Positions 1 to 10,921 of a stretch of DNA of 64,000 nt are shown here, in pieces. The stretch spans positions 3,927,501 through 3,991,500 of the forward strand of contig JAFCIZ010000002.1 of assembly GCA_017871115.1 (NCBI GenBank), in the 5' to 3' direction. Made by a program: the position numbers and the translations under genes. Origin of the DNA: Cunninghamella blakesleeana. Taxonomy: Eukaryota > Mucoromycota > Mucoromycetes > Mucorales > Cunninghamellaceae. Below the pieces are notes generated by a model that had not been told where the DNA came from, did no database searches, and saw nothing but the letters and a program-made list of their open reading frames with translations. Every line of letters starts with the position of its first letter. The first letter of the stretch is position 1.

Positions 1-2509
1 CATTTTCTTCATTAATTATCTTGAATTGAGTATCCATCCATTCTTGGGCAAATTTACCCCAAAGAGAGTTCATGATGACGTGACGTTTTTCAGGGTCTTG
101 TTCACGTTCATACATAAGCTTAAGCTTGTACAATATTTCTGTAACATATTCTTTGAAGATAGTATCAGTATTTTTCCATGAATAACCAATATATCCTTCT
201 TCATCATAGACTGCATATTCAATATTATGTCCTTCAGATATACCTATATCAATATCAACAGAAGTATACTAACCATAATAAGGTTCGTTGATACTTTTAT
301 AAGTAACATTACCATTATCTTTCAATGGAAAGAAACCATGACCTTTAACTTGTATAGGTCTAACATGAACATAATAAATGCCTAATTCTTTTTGAGGTCT
401 AGACTTAAATTTTCTGTAAGGTCCATAAGGTTGAGGATAATCAGCCATAGCTGCAGGATAAAGAGATTTTACGTCTAAACATGCTATATTATTGTAAATT
501 CCATTCATAGATATACATCTACCTCCGATTAAAGATTCACGAATATTGACAAAATCGTCTAAATTAGGATGCATTAACTTGTATCTGTCCATAAATGCTT
601 CTACTAACCTAAAACTCATTTCTGCTAATGTATAAGAATTATCTACAATCTTACATTGAAAAATATCTTCAACTGTACGTTTAAACGCGATCCAGACTTT
701 AGCAAGAACAATAACATCATTGCGACAATATTGTCTTGCCCAATCAACAAGTTTTTTAGATTCTCCATCTTCTTTATAATGTATAATATGTTTACTTGTT
801 ATAAGCATACGTTTCTTTTCAATGTTAGAAGATACAACAGTTTCAACATCAAGCCATTCTTTCATTTCTTTTTGTAAATCTTTTTCAGTTAACATTTCAT
901 GATGTGGGAATGAAGTTTTACGATCTTTTTCATCTAAAAATGATTTAGCTGCATTACTTAAACTACAAGTTAAAAAATATAAGCTATCTTTAACACCAAA
1001 GTTAACCTCTCTATGTTTAAATTGAAAACTAATAAAATTATTGTTACGTATTAAAATATTATTTACAATACTAGGATCTGCCATACTAGATAGAATATAA
1101 TGAAAATCGTATCCTCCTCCATTGTGAGCAATTAATTCTACATTTTTATGATCTAATTGTTGACAAATATCAACAACATAATCTAACAAACTAGCCACAC
1201 AATCTTTACTATCAAATTCAAAAACATTACCAGGGATATCATCATAGCATAAACATGCACAAGCTAAATAAGGCACATGGTGTTGGTCATTATAAGGATC
1301 GAAATAACATTATATATCAAAACATACAGTTACTTTTTGACAATTAGCATATTTCATCAAAGGTCTGAATGTGGTATAATAGCGTTTACATTTCTGCTCT
1401 TTGAAATTTTCAAGTAATCCAACATGTCCATTATGTTCAATTAAATATATTTTATCAGTATCAATTACATTGTAATTTTGATGAGGATTATTTTTAGCTA
1501 ATATAAGGTCTGTATAATCGACAACATCATTTAAACTATTTACTGACGAATGAAAATTAAGAATACTCAATTGATTACCTAGTTCTTGAACAATATCATC
1601 TAATGTATTACATGACAAAGATAACTTATATTTATCATTTATATGTTGAACACATTGCTGTATACAATCAGTATCTTCATCATTAGCTGTGAATATATCA
1701 AAGAATTTACGTTTTTCAATTGCATTAACCTCTCCCCAATATTTGTGATTTCTAGGTTCTGGAAAAGTAACCATACAGTAGTAAAAATGTAAATAAGATA
1801 CATTTTCACCTTCATAGATATATTCATAACCAGCGTTTTCACGTTTGATTTCTTCTAAGAAATGATCTAATTTATCGAATAATTTATCTATTTGTTCATG
1901 AATATGTTGTTCGTCATTGAGATAAATTGCTACAATAGGTGTACCAGCACGTTAATGACCACCAGACCAAACATGAAACATCAAGTAGCTGAAAAAACTA
2001 CGTTGAACTGCGGTTTCATCTCTTTGTAATTCAACAGCATCTCTGACCATATTAAGTATTTTTGTTGCAAATGAATGTACAGTTTCACGTTTAAATCCCA
2101 TAACACGACCATCTAAATAGGGAACAGGATAAGGTTCATTATTTGGAAATTCCGAACTTATATCAAAATAATTACGATGACGATTAAATCTACGAGGTTT
2201 GTTATCTTCAATACCAATTCTGTCCGGTACACCACGACTAAGTATAAATTCCACAGCACGTCCAACTTCACGAGCAATACGAGTACGATTAGTTTCATAC
2301 TATTGTCGTCTACGTTCTTCTTCTCTATATTTCTCAAGTTCTTCTTCATGACGTTTAAGTTCTTGATCACGTTCTCTTAATTGTTGTTCATGTTCCATTT
2401 CTTTATCAATAGCATCTTGTTCTTGCTGGATCATTGTTTGTTTAACAATATTAGGTAAACTATCGAATATACCTTCTGGTAATTTATTTCTTCCTCTTTC
2501 TTCTGCCAT
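1..2509 (-). pseudogene. Protein-primed family B DNA polymerase, nonsense-interrupted, runs off the window
   Basis: One reading frame runs from ATG at 2509 to the window edge (about 836 codons) and would encode a DNA polymerase of the organellar/viral protein-primed PolB type, as found in Polinton-like elements and linear plasmids. A charged coiled-coil-like N terminus comes first. Then come the exonuclease region, with an Exo II-like NGGGYDFHY and an Exo III-like YCRND, polymerase motif A (DVKSLYP, about 455-480) and a motif B-like NSLWGKF (about 46-72). Motif C would lie beyond position 1. The frame is broken by four in-frame stops: TAG 2300-2302, TAA 1952-1954, TAA 1310-1312 and TAG 269-271. 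The segments between them keep the same phase, with no indel seen. The 1310 stop falls where the Exo I glutamate of a D-I-E motif is expected. Its nearest neighbour is the papain-like gene on the same strand. It is most likely a decayed mobile or viral element; stop-codon recoding is a less likely alternative. Confidence 0.8.
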
Positions 2510-2801
2510 TATAAAAGTTACTTGTAGATATGTTTAATAGTCGATATATTATCATATATTAAAAAAGCTACCGTTATCGTATAACAAGATATGTATTTAT
2601 TATGTTATGTTTTAAAACAAAATGCAAATAACTAGCTTTTTATTACTCAAACAAAAAATCAAAATTAGATAAACGAAAAGGAATGGGGTATTAATAAAGT
2701 AAGGTATAAACGAGTGTGGATATTTAGACAATAGATTCATTGAAAATTATTACAAAGAAAAGAATCTAGTTAAGAAAAACTTTGTAAGTAAAATGATGTT
2801 A

Positions 2802-3488
2802 TTATACGATGGGATAAGATGCCATATCAGCAATACCACATCTATTCTTATTCGCAGCTATTCTAAAATAACCACCTTCTCCCCATCCTGTTCCCCAACT
2901 ATTTTTGACTTTATAATAAGTTATACCATTTTCTTGACCCATACCTACGATAAGAACTGCGTGATTCAACTGTCTTGAACATGCAGGATCATCGTATATA
3001 CCTCTAGAATACATCATAAAACTTCTTTGACTAGCATCAATAAAAGCAGCTATAGGGCCAACTTGAGCTAATGCTTGTTGTAAAGCAGATTCGCTTCCTC
3101 TTTGAACTTCAGCATATCTTGCTAGGCCTGCCTTTTGAGCATTTCGATTGTGTCTACATTGACGAACAACACCTTCATAAGGATATTGAGCACCCATATT
3201 AATACCACCATTAGCTTGAATATATCTAAAAACTGATGTAGGAAATCCACCATCACAACCATAATTACCATATGGACGAGAACAATCAATAACCTCTTGT
3301 TCTGATAAAAGCATTTGTCTACCTGTTCTTCTAGCAATTGCACATTCTAAAGCACCAACAGCAGCAAAAGCATAAGATGACCCACATTGACCTTGATTTT
3401 TAACATGAGGACATGCACTTGTCCAGTCTATATTTGATTCTACTAAAGAAGATAAAAGAAGAATAGTTGTAATAATAGATAATTTCAT
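2802..3488 (-). CDS. Secreted papain-fold (C1A) protein with Ser in place of catalytic Cys; silicatein-like
   Basis: An intact 228-residue, intron-free frame. A hydrophobic signal peptide (about residues 1-18) leads directly into a cathepsin L-like domain; the usual roughly 100-residue propeptide is absent. The oxyanion Gln is present in NQGQCGSSYAF, but the position normally held by the nucleophilic Cys25 is Ser (codon TCT) and the following Trp is Tyr. The catalytic His (LNHAVLIVG) and Asn (KNSWGTGWG) remain, as do the structural segments DCSRPYGNYGCDGG and CGIADMASYP. A Ser-His-Asn triad with an SSYAF signature is the pattern I associate with sponge silicateins; some protozoan SERA proteins also carry Ser. 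Activity cannot be predicted. It lies 292 bp upstream of the polymerase frame on the same strand and ends in two consecutive stops (TAATAA). Its fold is certain; its role is unknown. Confidence 0.85.
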   Translation of the reverse strand: MKLSIITTILLLSSLVESNIDWTSACPHVKNQGQCGSSYAFAAVGALECAIARRTGRQMLLSEQEVIDCSRPYGNYGCDGGFPTSVFRYIQANGGINMGAQYPYEGVVRQCRHNRNAQKAGLARYAEVQRGSESALQQALAQVGPIAAFIDASQRSFMMYSRGIYDDPACSRQLNHAVLIVGMGQENGITYYKVKNSWGTGWGEGGYFRIAANKNRCGIADMASYPIV

Positions 3489-3555
3489 TGATAATATTTG
3501 TTTAATTATTTAGTGATCATATTAAACTTGACAGCTAACATTGAAACAAATAAAT

Positions 3556-3751
3556 AGTCTGCGAGAGCAACAAGTCTGCGAATGCAACAGTCTGCAAATG
3601 CAACAGTCTGCAAATGCAACAGTCTGCAAATGCAACAGTCTGCAAATGCAACAGTCTGCAAATGCAACAAGTCTGCAAATGCAACAGTCTGCAAATGCAA
3701 CAAGTCTGCAAATGCAACAGTCTGCAAATGCAACAAGTCTGCGAATACTTA
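3556..3751. repeat. 16/17-bp minisatellite, about 12 units
   Basis: A tandem array of the unit agtctgcaaatgcaac. The first units are mostly 16 bp; from 3669 on, 17-bp and 16-bp units alternate, giving a 33-bp higher-order period. Outer units diverge (gcgaga, gcgaatactta). The array sits just upstream of the papain-like gene start. Open frames crossing it on both strands are by-products of the repeat. Confidence 0.95.
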
Positions 3752-3798
3752 CAAACTTGCAGATGCTAACAAGCTTGACAGAAGCTGATTATAAGAAA

Positions 3799-4020
3799 GC
3801 AGACCAGACATCTCAAGAAATAACAATAAAATTAATATTATATTTGTGATAAAATATTTTTTATTGATAAGGTAAAAAAATTATTTCATCATAATATTAT
3901 TGTCAGGGAATATAATATTATGATAAAAAATTAATATATTTATGAGAATGAAAAAATTTGCCTTGAAGGTAAATACTACGTTGAATTATCACAATGTCTA
4001 TCTTGAGATGTCTGTACTGC
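3799..4020. mobile_element. Candidate MITE or element terminus with 20-bp imperfect inverted repeats
   Basis: The arms at 3799-3818 and 4001-4020 are reverse complements at 18 of 20 positions (core cagacatctcaag). A second internal palindrome (atcataatattat and its complement) lies around 3885-3925. The interior is AT-rich and non-coding. No clear target-site duplication is visible. The right arm ends 11 bp from the stop codon of the neighbouring desaturase. It could instead be the end of the element that carries the polymerase. Confidence 0.5.
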
Positions 4021-4031
4021 TAGTATATAAT

Positions 4032-5328
4032 TTAATTATCTTTTTTTTTAGCTTGATTTTCTTCAAAGATTCTAATTTTTCCAAGAAGTGATCTACCGAG
4101 TTTAAATGTTGCATAATCACGAATAACACGAGATTGAGGTCCAATAGTGGATTGAGTAATAAATTTCCAATGAACCATTACCCAAGAAGTATGATAAGAT
4201 AATTGTTCATAGTATTTATTAGCGGTAGATTTTAATAAAGGTAATTTAGTCCAAGGAATCTATATAAAATAAATAAAATGAATTATATATACGTATGTAC
4301 ATATGCATATAGTATATTATTTTATTATATTCACGGTTATGATGAAAATTATAGTTTATTTATTCACTTACCTTTTGGAAATCATGATGCTCATTATGAT
4401 AACCAATGTTCATAAAAGGGATATTAAGTATACCATAATAAGAATAGGTTTCTTGACCATCATCAAAAGTATAATGTTCTTGGACAAAATGTGCAGCCCC
4501 AGGGTGTAAGGAGTAACCCATCCATAAAGATAAGAAAAGATACAATAGACCAATGGGACCACAAAAAGTATAAATTAGATAATCAGAAACAATAGAAAAG
4601 ATAACATTGATGATTTCCCATTTAGAAGGAGTTAATTGACGATCCTTTTGCATTACTGCACCGCGAACCACATACATAACAGGATAAATCAAAATCCATA
4701 ATAATTTTGTAATAGCATTTCCCTTAATGAGATTTTTTTCCCAATCTAAAGGCAAGTCAGGGTCCATTCCATCGACACCTTGCCAAGTATGATGCTCAAT
4801 ATGATAACGACGAAAAGATTGAGCAATAGGAACAGGTAAGCAAATATTGGCAAATAACCCAGCGTATCTATTTAATGCCTTTTGACGAAAAATCAAACAG
4901 TGACAAGCTTCGTGAATCACTACACCAAGCATGGCTGTCAACGTACCACCAATAAGATAACCACATAATAAAAAGATCCACCAGTTTAAAGACTGTTGAT
5001 CATATTGCCAATTAAAGTAATAAGCTAACCCAAGCTGTGTGATATTAATAGCCATTGTGACATAAAACGTTTTAATTTCGGTACCATATAACTTTTCAAT
5101 ATGAGGGTACTCTCTTAATATCGTATGCTTTCGTTTTAAATGAGGTTCATCCATATCATCAATAGCAAAGTCTTCATCTTTATATGGTATGGATCGTTTC
5201 CAACTGCCTACATAGAGTGGTGCTCGATAATCAGGGTGCTTTTCTCCTTTTTCTTCCCCCTCTTGCTTTACAGCTGTAGTTCTTTGTTCTGTTGGTTCTT
5301 TCACTTCACTTTCTACAAATGGAGGCAT
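4032..5328 (-). CDS. Sphingolipid delta-4 desaturase (DES1/DEGS family)
   Basis: Two exons: 4372-5328 and 4032-4259, joined in phase 0 (394 residues). A membrane di-iron desaturase that introduces the 4,5-trans double bond of the sphingoid base in the ER. The three histidine boxes are present: HEACH, HIEHH and HNEHH, the last at the exon junction. The family-specific N-terminal segment (HTILREYPHIEKLYG) and the C-terminal YYEQLSYHTSW region match the DES family rather than acyl-CoA desaturases. Hydrophobic segments flank the boxes. The start at 5328 (MPPFVES) is preferred over the upstream in-frame ATG at 5379, whose residues would be an AT-rich hydrophobic run just before a charged N terminus. 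The stop lies 11 bp beyond an inverted-repeat element. Confident family call; the exact regiochemistry is inferred. Confidence 0.9.
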
Positions 5329-5879
5329 GATGATAAAATATATATATTTTATGTGGAAGATAAAAAAAAAAAGGTACAAAGAAAATATATATACTTTTTT
5401 TTTGGTATTTAATATATTTAAAAAATATTTATATAATGTAAAAGAATAGTATATACAAAAAATATATAGATATATAGATATATAGATATATAGATATATA
5501 GATATATAGATAGATATATATAAATATAGATATATATAAAGTTAAGCTACAAATAAAATAATAAAAATAAAGTAAAAGAGAAAAAAGAAACGCCAAAAAA
5601 ATCTTCAAATTTCAATAAATTCGGACTTTTCAGCCACAAACCTATTAGAACACAAAAAAAAAAAATGAACTGATATTATCTTGACACTTTTTAGGTACTT
5701 TTTTATTTATTTTTTAGACTTGTTAAATAATAGCAATAATTATATTAACCGTTCATATAAAAGGGTAATAACAGTAAAATAGATGCATATAATATAATAT
5801 AATATAATATAATATAATATAATATAATATAGAAATTTTATTTATAATAAAATATCTTAATATTATTTACTTTAAAAAG
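5329..5879. other. Intergenic: promoter side of desaturase, 3' side of CstF-50; microsatellites
   Basis: AT-rich spacer. It contains an atagat/atatag microsatellite at about 5459-5535 and an (aatat)n tract at about 5788-5831. No convincing coding frame. Confidence 0.8.
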
Positions 5880-7848
5880 TTATCTATCATTTGGTGTTCC
5901 ATAATATCTTGCTCGATAATCATCACTATTAAAATAAAAATAAGAAAATAAAAATAAAAATAAAAAATAAATTAATATTTTTAAATATCATCCTTTAATA
6001 TTATTATATTTCTTACTATTGTTTTATAAATTACCTGCAAGATATTATACCATTATCAATTGGTGAAGCTGCTACACACCTTACCAAATTATTTTGACCA
6101 GAAATTCTTTTTAATAATGTGCCAGTTTGTGTATCCCAACATATAACGTCTGTTGATGCTTCATCTCCCATGACAATAAAACTTTCATTAAAAGTAAAAT
6201 CAGGCTACCGATATAGAAATAAATATAAATATAAATAGAGATTCAAGTTAATAAAGGAAATAACTATCGTATACTATATTATTATTATTATAAAATATAC
6301 CATTATTTTTTTCAGTTTTTATTATTATTATTATTAATTTACCTGTAACATTTGAGTTCTTTGCTCATGACCAGAATATTCCATTAATAATTTACCACTT
6401 GTAATATCCCATAGTCTTAAATGTGAATCCAATCCGGCTGTTAGTATATATTTTTCATTTCTAGTTAATCTAACACTTGATACCGCCATACCCCCATGTA
6501 CATTATCTAACACTTTAATACATTGACTAGATACACAATCCCATATTTTAACAGTGCCGTCAATGGATGAGGATGCAAAAATTTTTCCCGAATCTGAATA
6601 TCTAATTTGAGTGATGGCTCCAGAATGTTTATCTACAGATGATCGATTGGTATAACATTGTAATGTATTGACATCATATACACGAACATTTGAATCCTGT
6701 GTTCCTGCTAAAAGAAAATCACCAGACGGATGAAAGCTAATTGAATTGACAGGTTGTGTATCCTATAAAAATAGTAAATATATGTATAAAATGTTTCATA
6801 TAATATATATTAAATATTTTTCGTGTTTTATTATTATTACTTTAAATATATAGATATATTAAGCTTACTTGTAAATAACGAAAGGCCCTTTTAACACCAG
6901 CTTTTGATAAATCAAATAATTTAATACTATGATCGTCCGCACAACTAGCTAAAACAAGGCCATTTGGATGAAAGCTTAAATCATTCACGGGGGCTGTATG
7001 ATCATATAACGTTCTAATGACTGGTTTATCACTTGCACCACCTGTTCTATTTTTCATTTTACGTACATCTAACAGTTTTAACGAAGCATCATAAGATCCT
7101 GTTGCCGCAAATCTTCCATCCTTACTAAATACTGAAGTTCTACACGGCCCTTTATGTTGCGTATAATATAATTGTGTATATTGTGGTGCTGGTTTTGACA
7201 CTATTTCAAATAAAAACAGTACAAATTTTTTATATCAACATTTTAGGTTTTTTAATTTATGTATAATTTGATTTTGCAGTATATAGTTATATGCGTATTT
7301 TTTTACCAGAAGTAATAGATTCAGGATCAAATCCAGATGTCGTTATAGCACCTATATTATTATCTACAAGTTGATTATTATCATTTGGTTCGTAATCGTC
7401 TTCTGATTCTTCTTGATCTACAGTTAATAATAATGATAATAAGTGTATTTGTATAGGTAAAAAAAAAGCTCGTTGATTTATTTTTATAAACCTTTAAAAT
7501 ATTTTATTTTATTTTATATTTTTACCTCGCTCTTTTCCTAATCGTATTAATTCTGATAATTTTGAACTAGGGATCATATCACAATTAGCACCTGTAGAAT
7601 CGGCTACTGTTTGAGCTATAGCTGAGTATCCATATGCAATTAGTTGTCTAATTTTCAAGTGATGTTTTTTCAAGAAAAAAAATAATACCAATAAAATAAG
7701 TAATAAAAAAGAAATAGTTAATAAAACAGTATCGTAGAAATATAAATACAAAAAAAAAAGAACTTGATAATTAAAATAAAGTAGTCAAATATTATTACCT
7801 AATAATGAGTGGCAGTACTTCATTTTCAGATAATGGTGTATCCGTCAT
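5880..7848 (-). CDS. CSTF1: Cleavage stimulation factor subunit 1 (CstF-50), WD40 protein
   Basis: Seven exons: 7799-7848, 7526-7647, 7307-7417, 6869-7200, 6343-6762, 6035-6204 and 5880-5925, giving 416 residues (human CSTF1 is 431). The N-terminal dimerisation segment (LIIRQLIAYGYSAIAQTVAD) is followed by an acidic linker and six or seven WD40 repeats, with the CSTF1 hallmarks HKGPCR, VIRTLYDH, KRAFRYLQ and a final SDDYRARYYG tail. In animals it joins CstF-77 and CstF-64 to define the cleavage site of nuclear pre-mRNA. Start chosen because exon 1 encodes the family N terminus in phase. Budding yeast lacks this subunit, so its presence fits an early-diverging fungus. Strong assignment. Confidence 0.92.
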
Positions 7849-10150
7849 TACTATTTAAATATAATAAAGAAACTAAAAAAAATGAGTGACAAAAAAATAT
7901 CAGCACCAGCTTTTAAAAAAAATATTTCCATCCCAGATCACTGTAGGCGAATCTAATTTTGGTTTAAATAAAAAGCTTTTGCTACATACACACTATGGAA
8001 AATTTTGTAACCCATAAAAGATAAACGTACACACTATAAGTTATAGCTATCGTAGCATTATTTAATGTTTAATGTTTAATTTATTTATAAAAAAATCTGT
8101 CAGGTACCTTATATATTTTTTTTAAAAAAAAAAAACTAGTAACCGTGGCTCTACAAATAAATTATATATAAAAATATATACATATTACAAGAAATTTGAT
8201 TAAGCATCTGACGTGTATATATAACAATTTACGAGTAAACAATTACATAAATAATAAATGTGTCTATATAATTATTTATTTTGATATTGTCTGTTTTTTA
8301 TTAATATCTTTTTTTTCAGTGATATTATATAAACTTGTATATGTTATTTTACAAATAGAAATGATAACAACTATAATATAAGTAAAGATCCAATGCAACT
8401 ATAGGATAAGTTGGTTAGACGTTTATCTAACACCTGTAGTCCATTTCTCGTTTTATTTTTTTTAAAAAAAAACCAATTAATTCATAAGATGGTACGGACA
8501 ATCTTTTTATTTATTTAACAGTATATATATACTATATAACTAGTCCTTATTTTCTTTTTTTTCTTTTTTTTATTCTGTGCAAGTAAATATAAATTATTAC
8601 AATATTGTTGTACTTGGAATCAATGCATTTAGTAATATAATGACAATCAATACCTGTCCTCTTTGGTTTTATGAAAAAAGCAAAAAGAGAAAATTAAATT
8701 TATTAGCATTACATATTTTAAAAAGAAAAATGCATATGAAAAATATTACTTTTTATACATTTTTTTCGTCTCTCTCTTTCATTTACATATATACATATAA
8801 ATCTATTATACCTTTATGTTTCGCTTATTTTTTTATAAATCAAGTATTATGCGTTCATAACATTTAATAATGGGTCTACAAAAATATTTTCAAAACTTTA
8901 CTCATGGAATTGGAAAATCAATTATAAAAATAAATCTTTCGAAGATCTTGGTTTACAAAAATTGAAAAAAGATAATGAAAAAATAATAAAATAATTTTTC
9001 TGAAGGCATAAATAAAACTATCAAAGATTCTGAAATGAAAACTGAAAAATTAGGGAAAACTGATACAATGCTATACCAAGCTTGGGTGATTTTTTTTTTT
9101 TCAAGAGCTTCTCCCTTGAGTAAAGAAGATTATATTATTTTGTTAGAACTCGTATATTAACATGTGCCATAGATCAAAGAAAGTTATTAACGTTATATAC
9201 TTAATTTCAGCGAAGGATTATTATCGCGATAACATGATGTAGTAAATACAATAACCATGGGAAGTGACCTTTATCCTTTTGGAATGCCAGTATATTAAAA
9301 TAATAAACAAATGGAAATTAAACTTCCTTATGAATACTAACCAAATAGACAAGCTATTAAAAATTGATAAAGAAAACTTTGGTATTTTAAATAACAGACC
9401 TTATTGATTAAACTAACTGAAAGGGCCTTTGTATTAATGGAATATAATATAACTATCTATATAAGTTTAATATCAAAAAAATAGAAAATAAAATACATAC
9501 ATACAATACTATTGAACAATGATATTTTAATACAAAAAAAATGAAAAAAGAACTGCTAGTACATAAAAATTGGGTGGATTAGTACCATCATCTCTACACT
9601 TAGATTAGATAGGCTTTCTCAGCCTATTACTTTAACACCAATAGTCCAACAAAAAGAAAGTTACCAAATCTAAAAATAAACTTGATTAAATATACAGACG
9701 ATTATTAGAATTTATAAAAAAAAGAAAAAAAAAACCATATAGACCTCGATCATTAATTAATGTATGAATGTATTTGACTTTATTCTTGAAAGTTGATAAA
9801 AAAAGTTAGTAGCAGTTAAAAAAAATTATCATTTGATTAATCACCCCTAAAAAGAAAAAAATTCAATTTTTAACCAATACATATGAATTATATTTCTTAA
9901 TATTAAATAATTATACATATAATTTATGTCAGGTTACTCTTTTTTAACAGTTTCATATATAATGTACAAAACTTTAATTTTTCTTGTGTGATCATATTAA
10001 CCTTGTATTCTTATAATAATAAAAAGAAGAACATTATATGTAGGCTGGGATTTAAAATTCCGCAGACAGTTTTTTTTTTTTTTGAATCTTAGTGTGATGG
10101 GTTATTTTTTTTTCTTTCCAACTGGTAAAAACTTTTTAATATTTATTAAA
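7849..10150. other. Long AT-rich intergenic region with a possible decayed coding stretch
   Basis: No intact gene is recognised. About 8870-9760 has protein-like stretches on the + strand (for example around 8872-9080 and 9195-9440) interrupted by several stops and homopolymers, suggesting decayed coding DNA of unidentified origin. The small open frames near 8200 and 8580 look like AT-rich noise. Confidence 0.5.
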
Positions 10151-10921
10151 ATGGCTAAAGCTAAAAAAAATGCCTCGACTACAAAAGCAATAAAAACAAC
10201 TACGGCCAATAACACTAATAATAATAATAATAATAATAATAGTAACACTACAGCAGCATTTCCGAAATTATCCACCAAAAAAGAATTACAAATAACAGAA
10301 TTAGAACCTAATCAAATATATATCATTGAAGATTTTTTCAATAAAAAAGAATGTGAACAAGTTATTAATTATTTCAATACCCATTTACCACCTATACCAC
10401 CCAATTCCTTAATACCAAAAGCAGGGGAAGCATTCCGCAGTAATGATAGGCAATCGTTAAAAAGTAAAGAACTCGCGGATATATTGTGGCGTATGGGCTT
10501 GTCTCAATTATGTGTGCAACAACCCGATTTTTTCCAAGCATCCTTACCCAGAAAACCATGTGGATTAAATAGCAATATACGCATTTATCGATACCAATTA
10601 GGGCAAAAATTTGAAGCTCATTATGATGATTCAGTAAAAGATGATATAACCGGACTATGGACAGATTGGACATTATTAATTTATTTAAATGATGATGGAT
10701 TAAAAGGTGGGGAAACTTGCTTTTATAAAGATCATGATGATGGTAATAACCAAAAACAAAAAAAGAAAAAAAAGAAAGAACCGACACCCCCAATTATTAT
10801 TCAACCAAAACAAGGTTTAGCGCTATTACATCGCCATGGTCAGCATTGTCTATTACATGAAGCACTGGAAGTAACGCAAGGCGTAAAATGGGTTCTTCGA
10901 AGTGATGTTTTAATTGGTTAA
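10151..10921 (+). CDS. 2OG-Fe(II) dioxygenase, prolyl 4-hydroxylase alpha-like domain
   Basis: A single exon of 256 residues. After a Lys/Thr/Asn-rich low-complexity N terminus (about residues 1-45) comes a P4Hc fold. It has the iron ligands H-x-D in FEAHYDDS and a distal His in LLHEALEV, with KWVLRSD supplying the basic residue that binds the 2-oxoglutarate 5-carboxylate. A Lys/Gln-rich insertion (about 196-210) interrupts the fold between strands. The substrate is unknown: collagen-type, HIF-type and other protein prolines are all possible. No signal peptide is evident from the chosen Met (MAKAKKN), so cytosolic or nuclear action is more likely than ER. An upstream in-frame ATG-less extension to 10082 is hydrophobic and T-rich and was rejected. 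Moderately sure of the function class. Confidence 0.85.
   Translation: MAKAKKNASTTKAIKTTTANNTNNNNNNNNSNTTAAFPKLSTKKELQITELEPNQIYIIEDFFNKKECEQVINYFNTHLPPIPPNSLIPKAGEAFRSNDRQSLKSKELADILWRMGLSQLCVQQPDFFQASLPRKPCGLNSNIRIYRYQLGQKFEAHYDDSVKDDITGLWTDWTLLIYLNDDGLKGGETCFYKDHDDGNNQKQKKKKKKEPTPPIIIQPKQGLALLHRHGQHCLLHEALEVTQGVKWVLRSDVLIG

Noticed and set aside
1..2509. Intact polymerase with a host-wide altered genetic code
   Set aside because: All neighbouring host genes end at TAA with no in-frame TAA/TAG inside exons, so any recoding would be element-specific.
2802..3488. Active cathepsin-type cysteine protease
   Set aside because: The nucleophilic Cys position is Ser and the propeptide is missing.
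3556..3751. CRISPR-like array
   Set aside because: Units are directly tandem without unique spacers, in a eukaryotic genome.
3541..3849. Open frames on both strands encoding Cys/Asn/Gln repeats
   Set aside because: They are translations of the 16/17-bp minisatellite and change frame with unit length.
8196..8867. Small open frames upstream of the dioxygenase
   Set aside because: AT-rich composition, no family, no plausible start context.
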